A DNA stretch of 64,000 bases from Emydura subglobosa (Eukaryota > Chordata > Testudines > Chelidae): positions 21,041,769 through 21,105,768 of the forward strand of contig ML679969.1 in NCBI GenBank assembly GCA_007922225.1, in the 5' to 3' direction. A model generated the notes under the pieces. That model saw only the letters and a program-made list of their open reading frames with translations, was not told the origin of the DNA and did no database searches. Both the position numbers and the translations under genes were made by a program. The first letter of the stretch is position 1. The number at the start of each line of letters is the position of its first letter. This document shows positions 33,600 to 44,638 of this stretch, piece after piece.

Positions 33600-34330
33600 A
33601 TCCAGATAAACAAACAGGTCCCTCCAGTTATTCATCTGTGTAGAAAGGTGCCATTTGCACTCCAGGATAAACTCAAGGCTGAGCTGGGAAAGATGGAAGC
33701 AATGCACGTAATACAAAAAGTAGAGGAACCAGCAGAATGGGTGAGCTCCCTAGTATTGTGGAAAAAAGCACCAGCCAGCTACACATGTGTTTAGATCCCA
33801 GAGACCTCAACAAGGCTTTACAAAGAGAACATTTCAAACTACCAACCAGAGAAGAGATTATGGCTCAGATTGCAAATGCTTCATATTTCAGTAAATTGGA
33901 TGCATCCTCAGAGTTTTGGCAACTACAATTAATGGAGGAAAGCTCAAAATTATGCACATTTAATACTGCATTCAGAAGATACAGATTTTTATGCTTACCC
34001 TTCAATATAGCTTCAGCCCCAGAGGTGTACCACAAAATCATACACATGAGCTATGAACATATTAGCAGTGTGGACACCTCCATGAACAACATCATCATCT
34101 GGGGCTCAACAAAAGAGGAGCACGATAGTGCTGGATGCAGCTAGAGCTGCAAACCACAAACTAAATAGGGACAAATGTGTCTTAGAAGTGAGAGAACTGA
34201 CTTTTGTAGAAGACATTATTTCCCATGAAGGTGTAAAACCTGATAAGAGGAAGATTTTAGCCATTGAAATGATGCCATGTCCCCCGTCAAAGAAAGATGT
34301 CCAATGATTCCTGGTAATGGTTAATTATCT
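33600..34330 (+). pseudogene. Gypsy reverse transcriptase remnant
   Basis: Frames at 33573-34144 contain the CLDPRDLNKAL, FSKLDASSEFWQL and LPFNIASAPEV blocks of Gypsy reverse transcriptase. The position of the catalytic Asp pair reads as two asparagines (near 34083), and the frame shifts more than once. It is inactive. Confidence 0.88.
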
Positions 34331-34439
34331 TGGAAAATTCAGACCCAATCTTTCTGCTAAAGCAGCGGCATTGAGATAACTCCTAGAGGACAAAAATGGA
34401 TGGTGTTGGGGTGCTAAACACGAGGAATTACGGGGAGGG

Positions 34440-34860
34440 CTAAAACAACACCTGATTCAAGAACCAGTATTGACGTTCTATGCACCAGGAAGGCCTATTA
34501 AGATTTCAGTGGTTGCATCACAGTCTGGGTTGGGTGCAGTGATTTTACAGAAGCATGAGGATTGCTGGCAACTAGTGGCATATGCATCCAAATCATTGAC
34601 TGATGCAGAAACTAGAAATGCACAAATTGAGAAGGAGCTTTTAGGAATCTTGTTTGCCTGTGAGAGATTCAGTCAGTATATTTATGGACAGACAGTGGAA
34701 GTTGAAACAGACCACAAGCCCCTGATTCCATTATTTAGCAAACCGCTAAATGACTGTACCTTAAGGATTCAAAGAATGATGATAAAGTTGCAAAGGCCTG
34801 GTAAATTTATATTCGCAGCAGATGCACTTTCCAGAGCTGTGGCACCCACGGCACCCAAGA
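34440..34860 (+). pseudogene. Gypsy RNase H remnant
   Basis: An open stretch includes SGLGAVILQ, YASKSLTDAETRNAQIEKE and VETDHKPL, which are hallmark Gypsy RNase H motifs. The first catalytic Asp position appears to be substituted (VASQSG in place of a DAS-type start). Confidence 0.88.
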
Positions 34861-35019
34861 AGATAGTAGAGACAGAGGTGTCAGCCTACATAGATATGAT
34901 TATGAGGTCGATTCCCACAGCTAACAGGAGACTGCAACAAATAAAAGAGGAGATGGAGAAAGATGAATTGTTGGGGATTCTTAAAGAAGTGATAATTAAA
35001 AGGTGGCCTGAATAAATAA

Positions 35020-35650
35020 GCAGTTGCTGTCTAAGTATAAGAGACTATTGGAACTGCAGACATGAAAGGACTGTGATAGATGGGGCGATTTTCAAGGGCA
35101 GTAAGGTCATAATTCTGCTGAGCCTCTGAAAAGAAATGCTACAGAAGATCCACGAGGGTCATTTAGGAACTGAGAAGTGCAAATAACGAACATGAGGGGG
35201 GCTATATTTGCTGCGGATCAATCACGACATCACTAATGTGATAAGAAACTGCTTTTCATGCTTGAAGTACAAGCCATGCCAACAGGCAGAATCACTGAGA
35301 CCCCATCCAGTTCCACAAAGGCCTTATGAGAAGGTTGGCACTGATTTACCTGGCATTCAAAGGATTACTTAATAGTCACTGATTATTACTCTCTGCATCC
35401 AGAAATTTGCATACTGCACGGTACTAATAGTAAGTTGGTGATAGCTGGCATGAAAGGAATTTTTTCTAGATGAGGTCTTTAGTGATAATGGACCACAATT
35501 TTTCAGCACAGAGTTTAGGCAATTTACCTCGGATTGGGATTTTCATCATGAAACCTCCAGTCCAAATTACCTCCAATCAAATCAACTGGTGGAAAGATCT
35601 ATACAGACGGTAAAGAACCTGATGAAAAAGACTTTTGACAGTGGGGGTGA
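35020..35650 (+). pseudogene. Gypsy integrase remnant, N-terminal part
   Basis: A zinc-finger-like IHEGHLG followed by a CFSC pair is visible near 35142-35262. Parts of the catalytic core follow, with frame breaks. The sequence stops at the CR1 insertion. Confidence 0.75.
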
Positions 35651-37267
35651 TATAGACTCATGGACTCTAAGGTCAGAAGGGACCAATAAGATCATCTAGT
35701 CTGACCTCCTGCACAACGCAAGCCACAGAACCCCACCCACACATGTAATAAACCACTAACCTATGACTGAGTTATTAAAGTCCTCAAATCATAGTTTAAA
35801 GATTTTAAGGTACAGAAAATCCATCAGCAAGTGAATCATGCACCACAGAGGAAGGTGAAAAAACCCCACAGCCTTTGCCAATCTGCCCTGGGGGAAAATT
35901 CCTTCCTGGCCCCAAATATGGCGATCAATTAAACCCTGAGCATGTGGGCAAGACTCACCAGCCAGACACCCAAGAAAGAATTCTCTGTAATAACTCAGAA
36001 CCTACCCCATCAAATGTCCCATCACAGGCCATTGGCATATCTACCACCAGTACTCAAAGCCAAACTAGGCTGTCCCATCATACCATCCCATCTATAAATT
36101 TATTAAGTTCAGTTTTGAAGCCAGCTAGGTTTTTTGCCTCCACTGCTCCCCTTGGAAGTCTATTCCAGATCTTCACTCCTCTGATGGTTAGAAACCTGCA
36201 TCTAATTTCAAGTCCAAACTTCCTGATGGCCAGTTTATATCCATTAGTTCTTGTGTCCACATTGGCGCTGAACATAAATAATTCCTCTCCCTCCCTGGTA
36301 TTTATTCCTCTGATATATTTATCGAGAGCAATCATATCTCCCCTCAACCTTCTTTTGGTTAGGCTAAACAAGCCAAGTTCTTTGAGTCTCCTCTCAGAAG
36401 GCAGGTTTTCCATTCCGCAGATCATCCTAGTTGCCCTTCTCTGCACCTGTTCCAGTTTGAATTCATCTTTTTTAAACATGGGGGACCAGAACTGCACATG
36501 TATTCCAGATGAGGTCTCATCAGAACCTTGTATAACGGTACTAACACCTCCCTATCTCTACTGGAAATACCTCATCTGATGCATCCTAGGACCACATTAG
36601 CTTTTTTCACGGCCACAGCACCTTGGCAGCTCATAGTCATCCTGTGATCAACCAATACACCTGGGTCCTTCTCCTCCTCTGTCACTTCCAACTGATGCGT
36701 CCCCAGCTTATAGCAAAAATTCTTTAGTCCCTAAATCCATGAGCTTGCACTTTCCACTATTAAATTTCATCCTATTTCTATTACTCCAGTTTACAAGATC
36801 ATCCAGATCTTCCTGTTTGATATCCTGATCCTTCTCTATATTGGCAATGCCTCCCAACTTTGTGTCATCCACAAACTTTATTAGCACATTCCCACTTTTG
36901 TGCCAAGGTCAGTAATAAAAAGGTTAAATAAGATTCGTCCCAATACCAATCCCTGAGGAACTCCACTAATAACCTCCCTCCAGCCTGACAGTTCACCTTT
37001 CAGTATGACCCATTGTAGTCTCCCCTTTAACCAGTTCCTTATTCACCTTTCAATTTTCATATTAATCCCCATCTTTTCCAATTTAACTAATAATGCCTTA
37101 CTGAAATCTAGGTAAATTAGATCCACTGCATTTCCTTCGTCTAAAAAATCTGTTATCTTCTCAAAAAAGGAGATCAGGTCGGTCTGGCATGATCTACCTT
37201 TGTAAAGCCATGTTGTATTTTATCCCAATTACTGTTAACCTTGATGTCCTTAACTACTTTCTCTTTC

Positions 37268-37313
37268 AAACTTTTTTTCCAAGACCTTGCATATTTTTTT
37301 CCAAGACCTTGCA
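37268..37313. repeat. Short tandem duplication at the edge of the nested insert
   Basis: TTTTTTTCCAAGACCTTGCA occurs twice in a row here, immediately left of the nested insertion inside the CR1. Confidence 0.8.
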
Positions 37314-37722
37314 TGTGAACCAGAGGGAACTATACAAGCCTGCAACTCCACATTTCTTCCAGAAACCTTATGTATATGGACTTTTAATCATTTATATCTG
37401 TGATTTACTTTAACCCTTTAACATTTCTCTCATGGTTTATTTCTTTCTTTTTACAATAAACCTTTGGTTTGGTTACTAAAGGATTGGCTGACAGCGTGGT
37501 ATTTTAGGTAAGATCCAAACTTATATTGAACTGGTACTGTGGGCATTTGTGGACTGGCTTCTTGATATCCAGTGTGGGGAAATCAGAAGCAGTTTGTGGC
37601 TGGTTGGGAAGCCTGACTTCAGTGTCACCCACCAGCGCAGTGAGAATCTGCTCTCCTTTTGCAGCCTGCCCTGACCTTGGCATTATCATTTGGCTACCCT
37701 GGGCACAGACGGGTCACACTTA
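37305..37722 (+). mobile_element. Insert nested within the CR1, LTR-like
   Basis: CR1 sequence is lost between a linker segment (right, about 37723) and a reverse-transcriptase segment (left, about 37300), and about 0.4 kb of unrelated DNA lies between. The insert starts near TGTGAACC at 37314, contains AATAAA at about 37456 and ends near GGGTCACA at 37718, suggesting an LTR. No clean target duplication was seen, and roughly 150 codons of CR1 appear to be missing. Confidence 0.5.
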
Positions 37723-38544
37723 TCATTAGCCTCATTAAAAACGGAGGCAAAGTATTTGATTAGATATTTGGCCATGCCTAGATTATCCTTAACCTCCACC
37801 CCATCCTCAGTGCTTAGTGGCTCCACTTCTTCTTTCTCTGTTTTCTTCCTATTTATATGGCTATAGAACCTTTTACTATTGGTTTTAATTCCCTTTGCAA
37901 AGTCCAACTCTACTTGGCTTTTGGCCTTTCTCACTTTATCTCTACATGTTCTGACTTCCAAGAGGCAGCTTTCCTTGCTGATCCCTCCCATCTTTCACTC
38001 CTTGTAGGCTTTCTGCTTTCTCTTAATCACCTGTCTGAGATGCTTACTCATCCAGCTTGGTCTATAACTCTTGCCTATGAATTTTTTCCCCTTTCTTGGG
38101 ATGCAGGCTTCAGATAGTTCCTGCAACTTTTACTTGAAGTAATTCCAAACCTCCTCTGCCTTTAGATCCATGAGTTCTTCAGTCCAGTCCACTTTCCCAA
38201 CTAATTCCTTAATTTTTTTAAATTAGCCCTTTTGATGTCAAAGACCCTAGTCAAAGATCTATTTTTGTTTCTCCTTCCATTTAGTTTGAACTGAATTAGC
38301 TCATGGTCGCTAGAACCAAGGTTGTCCCCTACAACCAGTTCTTCTATGAGGTCCTCACTACTCACTAATACCAAATCTAAAATGGCATCCCCTCTTGTTG
38401 GTTCAGGAACTATTTGGTGAAGGAATCCGTCAGTTATCACATTCAGGAAAATCTGGGCCCTATTATTACTACTAGCACTTGTCTTCCAGTCTATATCTGG
38501 GAAGTTAAAGTCTCGCATAATCACACAGTTCCCAGTATGTATAG

Positions 38545-38960
38545 TGTTGCTGGTCTACCAAAGTAAACCCCTGGTGAATGGCTTTTCTCCAGCTCAGCTG
38601 TTAATGGGAAGAAGGATCAGATCTAATTTACCCATTACTGATAATTTACTGCAATCTCAGAACAATGCCATCTCTCGGAAGGCAAAAGAAAATAAGAAGT
38701 GGAAGCAGAAATATTTTGATAGAAGGGCCTGTGATCTCCTGTCTCATAACCCAGGTGACAGAGTGTGCCTGAGGAATCACATTTCTAATACTTGGGCCAA
38801 AAGGGTACCATTAAAGAACAGCTGCATCCACGGTCTTACGTGGTCCAGACAGAGGAAGGGGACACATTTAGACGTAATCGAGAGGATTTACAAGTTATCC
38901 CAGAGAGTTCCAACACTGTGAAAGTTGAGGTAGATTCCAGCATATCTCCTGACTGAGCTG
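38545..38960 (+). pseudogene. Gypsy integrase remnant, C-terminal part
   Basis: The integrase resumes after the CR1 with NGFSPAQLLMGRRIRSNLP and KWKQKYFDRRA, the typical end of Gypsy integrases. It then degenerates before the polypurine tract. Confidence 0.85.
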
Positions 38961-39291
38961 GTATCAACAACACATGGTGAAGAAACTGTCAGGGAAAAAG
39001 AGAACAACACAGACTCGAATGAAGGACTGGTGCTGAGAAGATGTGATTGGGTGATCAAACATCCAGAAAGACATATAGAGACTTGATAGAATATGTGAGG
39101 AAAGTGGGGGTAAAGACTCACTTGAGAGTGACGTACTAGTAACCTCTCCTCTCTAGGTAGTTGACACATTGAGTTTATGGAATTGTATAATGCATGTGTT
39201 ATTAGATAGTTGTTATGAGTTATTAGATGTTAGTGCATGCATCATTAGATAGATTTTTTAAAATATGTATCTAAGGGTTAAATTGTTTTCC

Positions 39292-39304
39292 ATAGGAGGG
39301 AAGC
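39292..39304 (+). other. Putative polypurine tract
   Basis: A purine-rich AGGAGGGAAGC lies directly before the 3' LTR, as expected for plus-strand priming. Confidence 0.6.
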
Positions 39305-39498
39305 TGTAGAGATATGCTTGTAGAAGATTGTGATTTAGAGATGCTCCCTAGCATGGGACAGTGTTGTGTGAATTGGGAGATGTGTCCCACATAGCTGCTC
39401 CCAGCTGTATTCCTCTGAGTCACTCCGTCTGTGTTATTAAAGTTCTATTCCTTCCTCATTCAATAGTTTGTTCTTAAGGAACCCTCAAGATCATTACA
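39305..39498 (+). repeat. 3' LTR of the Gypsy element
   Basis: A 194-bp copy of the 5' LTR starts TGTAGAGATATGC and ends GATCATTACA. It lacks a short TCTAAC-containing segment present in the 5' LTR. Confidence 0.92.
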
Positions 39499-39503
39499 GA
39501 AAC

Positions 39504-42500
39504 AAAAAGGCCCACCACACTTTACAAGACCCTCTGCCTTCATCCTACAGATCTGGTAAGTCTATGTGTGCTGCTATGAAGCTTACAAAGTCTGCAGGCC
39601 ATTTATTCAGTGCTGATCATCATGAACCCATGGTAGCTCATTCAAGGATCAAAGGCCAACAGCTGCACTCAAGGTACTTATCTGCCTTGTAAGTCTCACA
39701 ACTGAAATAACTCTTAATCAATTTCAGTCATTAAATCGGAAGGCCGAAATATCAGAGAAATCATTAAGGCTGGAATTTTCAAAGGGGCCTAGGAGAGTTA
39801 AGTGCCCAGTTCTTGCTGACTTGTCTTAGGAAGGGCTAAGGCCAGCATTGTAGAAAGGAAGTCTACTGCAATCTTAATTATAGTGGCCACTTCTGCTCTC
39901 TCTATAACGTAATAATCCTTGATTTCCAGTATCTGTCATTTCTACAGCCAACCAAACATTGTGAATCTTTAGGAGAAAGATGTGGCGTCGTGTAATTATC
40001 ATGGCCAATGGTAGGTAGAGGTAGCAGTTTGCAGAAAATGAAAGTCTAAGAGTTGGGCACTTAAGGGCCTATTTTTAAAATCCCCAATTTAAGGGCCAGA
40101 TTCTGCCAAGGTGTTTAGGCTCCTAACTTCCACTGCTAGCAAAGGAAGCGAGAAACTGAAATAGGATCTGGGCCTAAATTACCACACCTGCTTGGAGCCC
40201 TCCCTAGCGTCCCAGGGAGCGGAACGAAAGCTCTCGCCCCAAGTCCCTCGCACCCAAGACTTTCCAACTCAGAAATCCTTGCATAGCAAACGTCTAGCCA
40301 ATGTGTTTGTATGTGGGAGGACATCTGTGGAAGTTTCGTTGTGTAGAAGCTGTTCTGGGCATTACAACAAAACTTTGGGTATAGAAGCCCTTTGCATAGA
40401 AACCTCCACCATGGAACTCTATCAGGTAGGACAATTTCTCCATGAGAATTTCCTCCCACACCAATTTCTCTGAGAGGGTCTAACAGGTCCTGTGCTTGCA
40501 GAATGTGAGGAAGTAAGCAGAGTTGTTGCTGCCTGCGAGAGAAAAGGAACCATCATTTCCTCCTAGGATCTCTTGCCAGGGAGTGACTCACCAGCGCTTC
40601 CATTCCTTAAGTATCCCAGCTAGTGAAGAGCAGCCCTGTCAATGCCATGTCCCAGATCTCCTGGGAGGTGACAAGCCGCTCCCGCTAATTCTGCTTCAAT
40701 GCTTTTGTGGATTTGATACAAGGGAAATTCCCTAAGAGTTGTCTTTATTCTTTCCTATGCATTTTCCAAGACAGTTACTGCTTTAAAACAGTGTTAGAAA
40801 GAAGTACAATGAACACTCGGAAATGTCTATATAAATAAATCAACTCCCTTAAAAATAAAATAAGGGAATTTCCAGACAACAACCATTGTTAAGACAGCAA
40901 GACAGTGGCCAAGACTGACAAAAAGAAAAAGAAAAAGGCAGTAACTAGAAAACGAAACATGAAATTCACAAACATGATTGAATGGCTGGAGTTAGTTCAT
41001 TATTTCACCTTTGGCCCTGCTCATCACCCAGCCCGTGGGACACAAGGATGTTAAAGTGCTGCTGACTGACTAGCAAGATCAATATCATATTGTCTGTGTT
41101 TACATCAATTCTTTCCCCCTCTCTGAGGAAGATCTCACGGCACAGGGCAGTGAGCGGGTTCCCTGGACGTGTGCAGTAAATGTGAGCAGCACAGAGGACA
41201 GATTGGAGCTGTCTCTGCATGGATGTGTGAGGCTGAGGGGCCTTCCCTCCATTCAGGCCTGCTCAGAGCTCAGCCGCAATGTGTCTCAGGAGCAGAGCCA
41301 GGCTAGCAGAATCACTAAGCTCTGTGTGGTGCATGCTGCACTTGCTAAAGAGTGGTGGAGCTGCCGCATCAGCCAGAATTCCTCTCTGCAAACCCTGCAG
41401 TGGGGGATGTCCACAGCCCATGTGCCCCTTCAAGGCACAAGGCAGTCCTACAAGAGGTGCATGCGTCGCTCCCCTCCTGCATGTGAAGGTGCTGTTGGTG
41501 ACAGATGGGGATATGGGCTTGCTGCTGCATCCAGTCTGTGTAAGGAAAGCATCATAAATGTGGTGATGTTAAGTTGTTTGGCCAGTAGAGGGCAGTGGGG
41601 GATTCTGGTGTCTTTAGAGCCCACCAAGGGAGGTGGGTAGAGGCTAAGTCTGTGGCTGTACGTAGCAAACTGGCTGGGATTGGCTTGGCCCAGTCCTCAA
41701 AGATATTTAGGTACCTGACTCCTTTTGAAATCAGGGGAAGCTCTGAGCCTAAATACCTTTGAGGATCTGGGCTTTGGCCACTGACTAGATGGTGCGAGAA
41801 GACAGTGACACTGAGGGCTCTCCTGGAAATCAAAGTGCAGTCAAGATGGGTCCCAGGCAGATGTACACAGTGGATGGGGAACCGGAGGCAGAGTTAAGGA
41901 AGGAACCATGTTTTCCCACGGAGGGACCAAAACTAGCTGGCCTGGGCTGATCATTGCTCTGAATCTGGGCTGGCAGTAGAAGGCTAGTGCTGCATGCGAT
42001 TCCCAGAGCCCAGGTACCTGCAGCACAGAGAGGAGGAGGTGGGTATGTGCATGTGCCTGGGCATCCAGAGAATGCAGACTCAGGTGAGAGCTGCAGAAAG
42101 AGGAAGAGGAGGTTGGAATGGCACAACCATGACAGTGGAGGATATGGGAGCATGAGTGAACTCCCCTGTCTCCTCTCAGAAAGCCTAAAACAAGCAGTGA
42201 GGGTCTCCGGGGCATGTGGCCCAGGTGCATCGCCTGCACTGGATCCACATGGGGCAAGCGCCCCATCTCTCCCTTCTAGAGGCACAGCCTGAACCTTGAG
42301 AGAAAGTGAGAGACCAGTCACTGCTGGATCTGCAATATCTGCAGGGGGAGGTGGATATAACGCAGCAGTTGGGGCAGCGTCCTCCCAGCCCCGGGAGCTT
42401 TTTCAGATCTATCCAGGCCAGCCCACCTACAAGTGCACCAGGGCAGGAGTTTCTCTCTGGATGGAGTGGTGGGGAAGGCAGCTGGAGAATGAGGGGAGGG

Positions 42501-42676
42501 ACTTACTGTGAAAATGAACACAGCCCACTGGATGGGAGGTTTGGAAGTCGTGGGGATAGGCAGGAATCCAGCCGCCATGGGCCAGGGAGAAAATGAAGAT
42601 CATTGAGGTAAATAGATAATGTTTCTTTTCTTGTCGGTATATAACTAGAGAACAAGGAAGAAGCAGCACAGCCAGT
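39504..42676. other. Intergenic, 3.2 kb, mostly unassigned
   Basis: No exon was recognised. Fragments near 39770 and 40060 contain TTTCAAAGGGGCC and TTAAGGGCC-type motifs of an old dispersed repeat. A hairpin at 41695-41764 is listed separately. Confidence 0.4.
41695..41764. repeat. Hairpin repeat with CCTCAAAGATATTTAGG arms
   Basis: The left arm at 41695-41712 pairs with 41747-41764 at about 16 of 18 positions. The same motif forms another hairpin at 57849-57890, so this is a dispersed palindromic family. Confidence 0.7.
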
Positions 42677-43822
42677 TTAGGAAGGCTCTGTGGCCTTTCC
42701 TGGAGTCTGGACCTGAGGAAGGGCCGCAGCGACCTGGCTGGACTGAAACAGGCCCAGCAGACAAGTCTGCCCAGCAACAGAAAGGCTGGGTTGTGATAGG
42801 GCCGGCATGCCAGTCTGCTTGGCAACCAAAAGGCTGGGCCGTGATAGAACCGCCCAACCAGCAACAGCAGGGTGGAGTCCCTTCAGGAAGGGGCAGTATA
42901 AAAGACAGGCCCCAGAGCTCAGTAAGGAGACTGCTGTCAGAGGCAGATGTGGAGGAATGGAGCTGAGCCGACACCAGGGACGTTCGCCTCCCAGAGCAGA
43001 GACCCCAACCATTCCCCAATCCTGCCTCAGGGCCTGGAGAGTGGGTAGGGCCCTTGGGCAGCTGGACCAGGCCACAGTGACTGGACCGAGCTACCAGAAC
43101 CCTGGGACTACACCGAGACCCCTGAGCAACCTGAATGGGAGATATCCCCCAAGGCCGGACGGGACCTCGAGGGAGCTGCCTGACACCGAGCCCCCAGAGA
43201 AGGGACAGGACCTGGATGAGCTGCCTGAGGCCGAGCCATCCCATGGGCCCTGTGACCTGAAGGAGCTACCCCTCACAGAGGAGCTCCCCGCCTTGCCACC
43301 TGTGGACGAGGAGGGACTGGCGGGCCTACCCCGGACTGAGTATCCCAGTGACCCCAAGGACCTTGAGGAGACAGGTACCTGAGGATACGGGGAGGAAGTG
43401 GCCCAGGGACAGCCATAGCTGTGGCTGAGACAGGGGCCAAACCCTGTCGGCGTGTTGCGGTGGGAGCCCCGCCGACTCAGTGGCAACGCCTTTGCCACTG
43501 CTAGGGCCCTGGGCTGGGATGCAGTGGAGACGGGTGGGCCTGCGTCCTCCCCCTCCCCCCTTCCCTAGCCATCCCAGGAGAGCCTACGCCTCCATACCAC
43601 TGCAGATAGCGGACCCACTGCTTGTTTGCTCTGCCTAAGGGCAATTGACTGCTTGCTCGCCCGCCCTGCCAAGGGCCGGGGCGATAGACTACTGGACAGT
43701 CGCCCTCCCTGAGGGTCCGGACTACGATGTATACGGAGATGCTGTTCCCCATTTAGGAAGGCGCTGTGGCCTTCCCCGGAGTCTGGACCCGAGGTAGGGC
43801 TGCAGCGGTCTGGCCAGATCTT
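42677..43822 (+). mobile_element. Element with terminal direct repeats and Leu/Glu/Pro-repeat ORF, forward copy
   Basis: About 65 bases at 42677-42743 (TAGGAAGGCTCTGTGGCC...) recur at 43757-43822, so the ~1.0-kb interior is bounded by direct repeats. A GTATAAAAGACAGG promoter-like box lies near 42895. An open frame follows (see 42957-43382). No polymerase or transposase is present. A second, inverted copy is at 44639-45692. It could be a short LTR-type (TRIM-like) element or a piece of a larger one; the family was not recognised with certainty. Confidence 0.65.
42957..43382 (+). CDS. Acidic Leu/Glu/Pro-repeat ORF of the forward copy, unknown function
   Basis: From the ATG at 42957, about 60 bases after a TATA-like box, the frame runs 141 codons to a TGA. 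The C-terminal half has repeated DLDELPEAEP and DLKELPLTEELPALPP-type units with PPVDEEGLAGLP. The same reading occurs in the inverted copy at 44974-45294, with most differences conservative. This suggests past selection for coding, or a common recent source. I know no function. An earlier ATG at 42807 is in frame but lies before the TATA box. Confidence 0.45.
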   Translation: MELSRHQGRSPPRAETPTIPQSCLRAWRVGRALGQLDQATVTGPSYQNPGTTPRPLSNLNGRYPPRPDGTSRELPDTEPPEKGQDLDELPEAEPSHGPCDLKELPLTEELPALPPVDEEGLAGLPRTEYPSDPKDLEETGT

Positions 43823-44638
43823 AGCCATTTGGCAGTTCTGAGGCATTGATTAGAGGCTGCCTTCCCTTTGGCGGCATGTGCTATAACAGTGGTCAGTAGT
43901 GGAATCCTGTGCGTATATGCAGGGATTCAGTTAGTATCAGGGAAGAAACTGCCTGGTCCCTAGCAGTACCTGTACGCCCTACAATCTAGGTGAGTTATGT
44001 CTTGCTCAGATAGTAGGCATGGTCCTGTTCAAATTGCTAACAGCCCTAGACACTGTGTGGAGTGGCTGGGGCTCAGAACAATGCAGGTAGGCTGATGGAC
44101 TGGTTGGTGAAAACTGGAGGCTGCTTTTGATAGGAATTTGGGGTGTAGGCATTAACCCCCTTGTCCTTGTGGGGCACCATGTGGGCTAGGTGATCCTGCA
44201 GTGCCTATATATCAGACAGCAGCAATTCTGTCTGCAGTGAGAGATGGAGCAAGAGATCTCCTGGCAATGGCTCAAGGAGGGAGAGGGGCCTCCATTAATT
44301 TGGGGAGTGTCACATTTACATCCCAGGATCCAGGTGGTTCTGGAGCAGGAGGAAAAAAATGAAATCAGACCATTAAGCATCCTGTAAGTGAGACGACATG
44401 GCAGAAGATTGAAATCCTACCCTGAGCATGAGGCCCAATTGCTTGGGGTGAAGCAGATATTCCTGAATGAAGATCTGATGGAAAACCTCCTCCATCTCAT
44501 AGAGCAGAGAGTTCAGTGGGTAACCTCAGCTCAGGCTGTCAACCAGCTAGCATCCAGGCTCAGACTCAGGGACCTCTGATTGGGTGTAGACTGCTGATTG
44601 GGTGATTGGCTTCACTCTGGGGCAGTGTAACACGAGGT

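Larger units (their letters stand above)
35656..38539 (-). mobile_element. CR1 LINE inserted antisense into the Gypsy integrase
   Basis: The 2.9-kb CR1 is flanked by TATAG at 35651-35655 and 38540-38544, which restores the interrupted integrase when one copy is removed. On the minus strand it enters within the endonuclease (RDFNFPDIDW near 38510), passes a linker, then reverse transcriptase and C-terminal ORF2 (QRRATRMICGMENL, ELGLFSLTKRRLRGDMIAL, VKIWNRLPRG at 36078-36497), and ends in the CR1 3' tail at 35656. Frames are broken. A foreign segment sits at about 37305-37722. Confidence 0.93.
32023..39498 (+). mobile_element. Gypsy-type LTR retrotransposon, degenerate, interrupted by CR1
   Basis: The element has two near-identical LTRs (32023-32227 and 39305-39498) with TG...CA ends. 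Five-base flanks GAAGC (32018-32022) and GAAAC (39499-39503) fit a mutated target duplication. Between them lie gag-like, protease, reverse transcriptase, RNase H and integrase remnants in Ty3/Gypsy order, with integrase last. Without the CR1 insertion the element would be about 4.6 kb. Frames are broken by stops and shifts and catalytic residues are lost, so it is dead. Confidence 0.93.

Noticed and set aside
42427..43244. Minus-strand frames of up to 199 codons over the forward terminal-repeat element
   Set aside because: They oppose the conserved plus-strand frame and are not preserved in the inverted copy as far as I can see.
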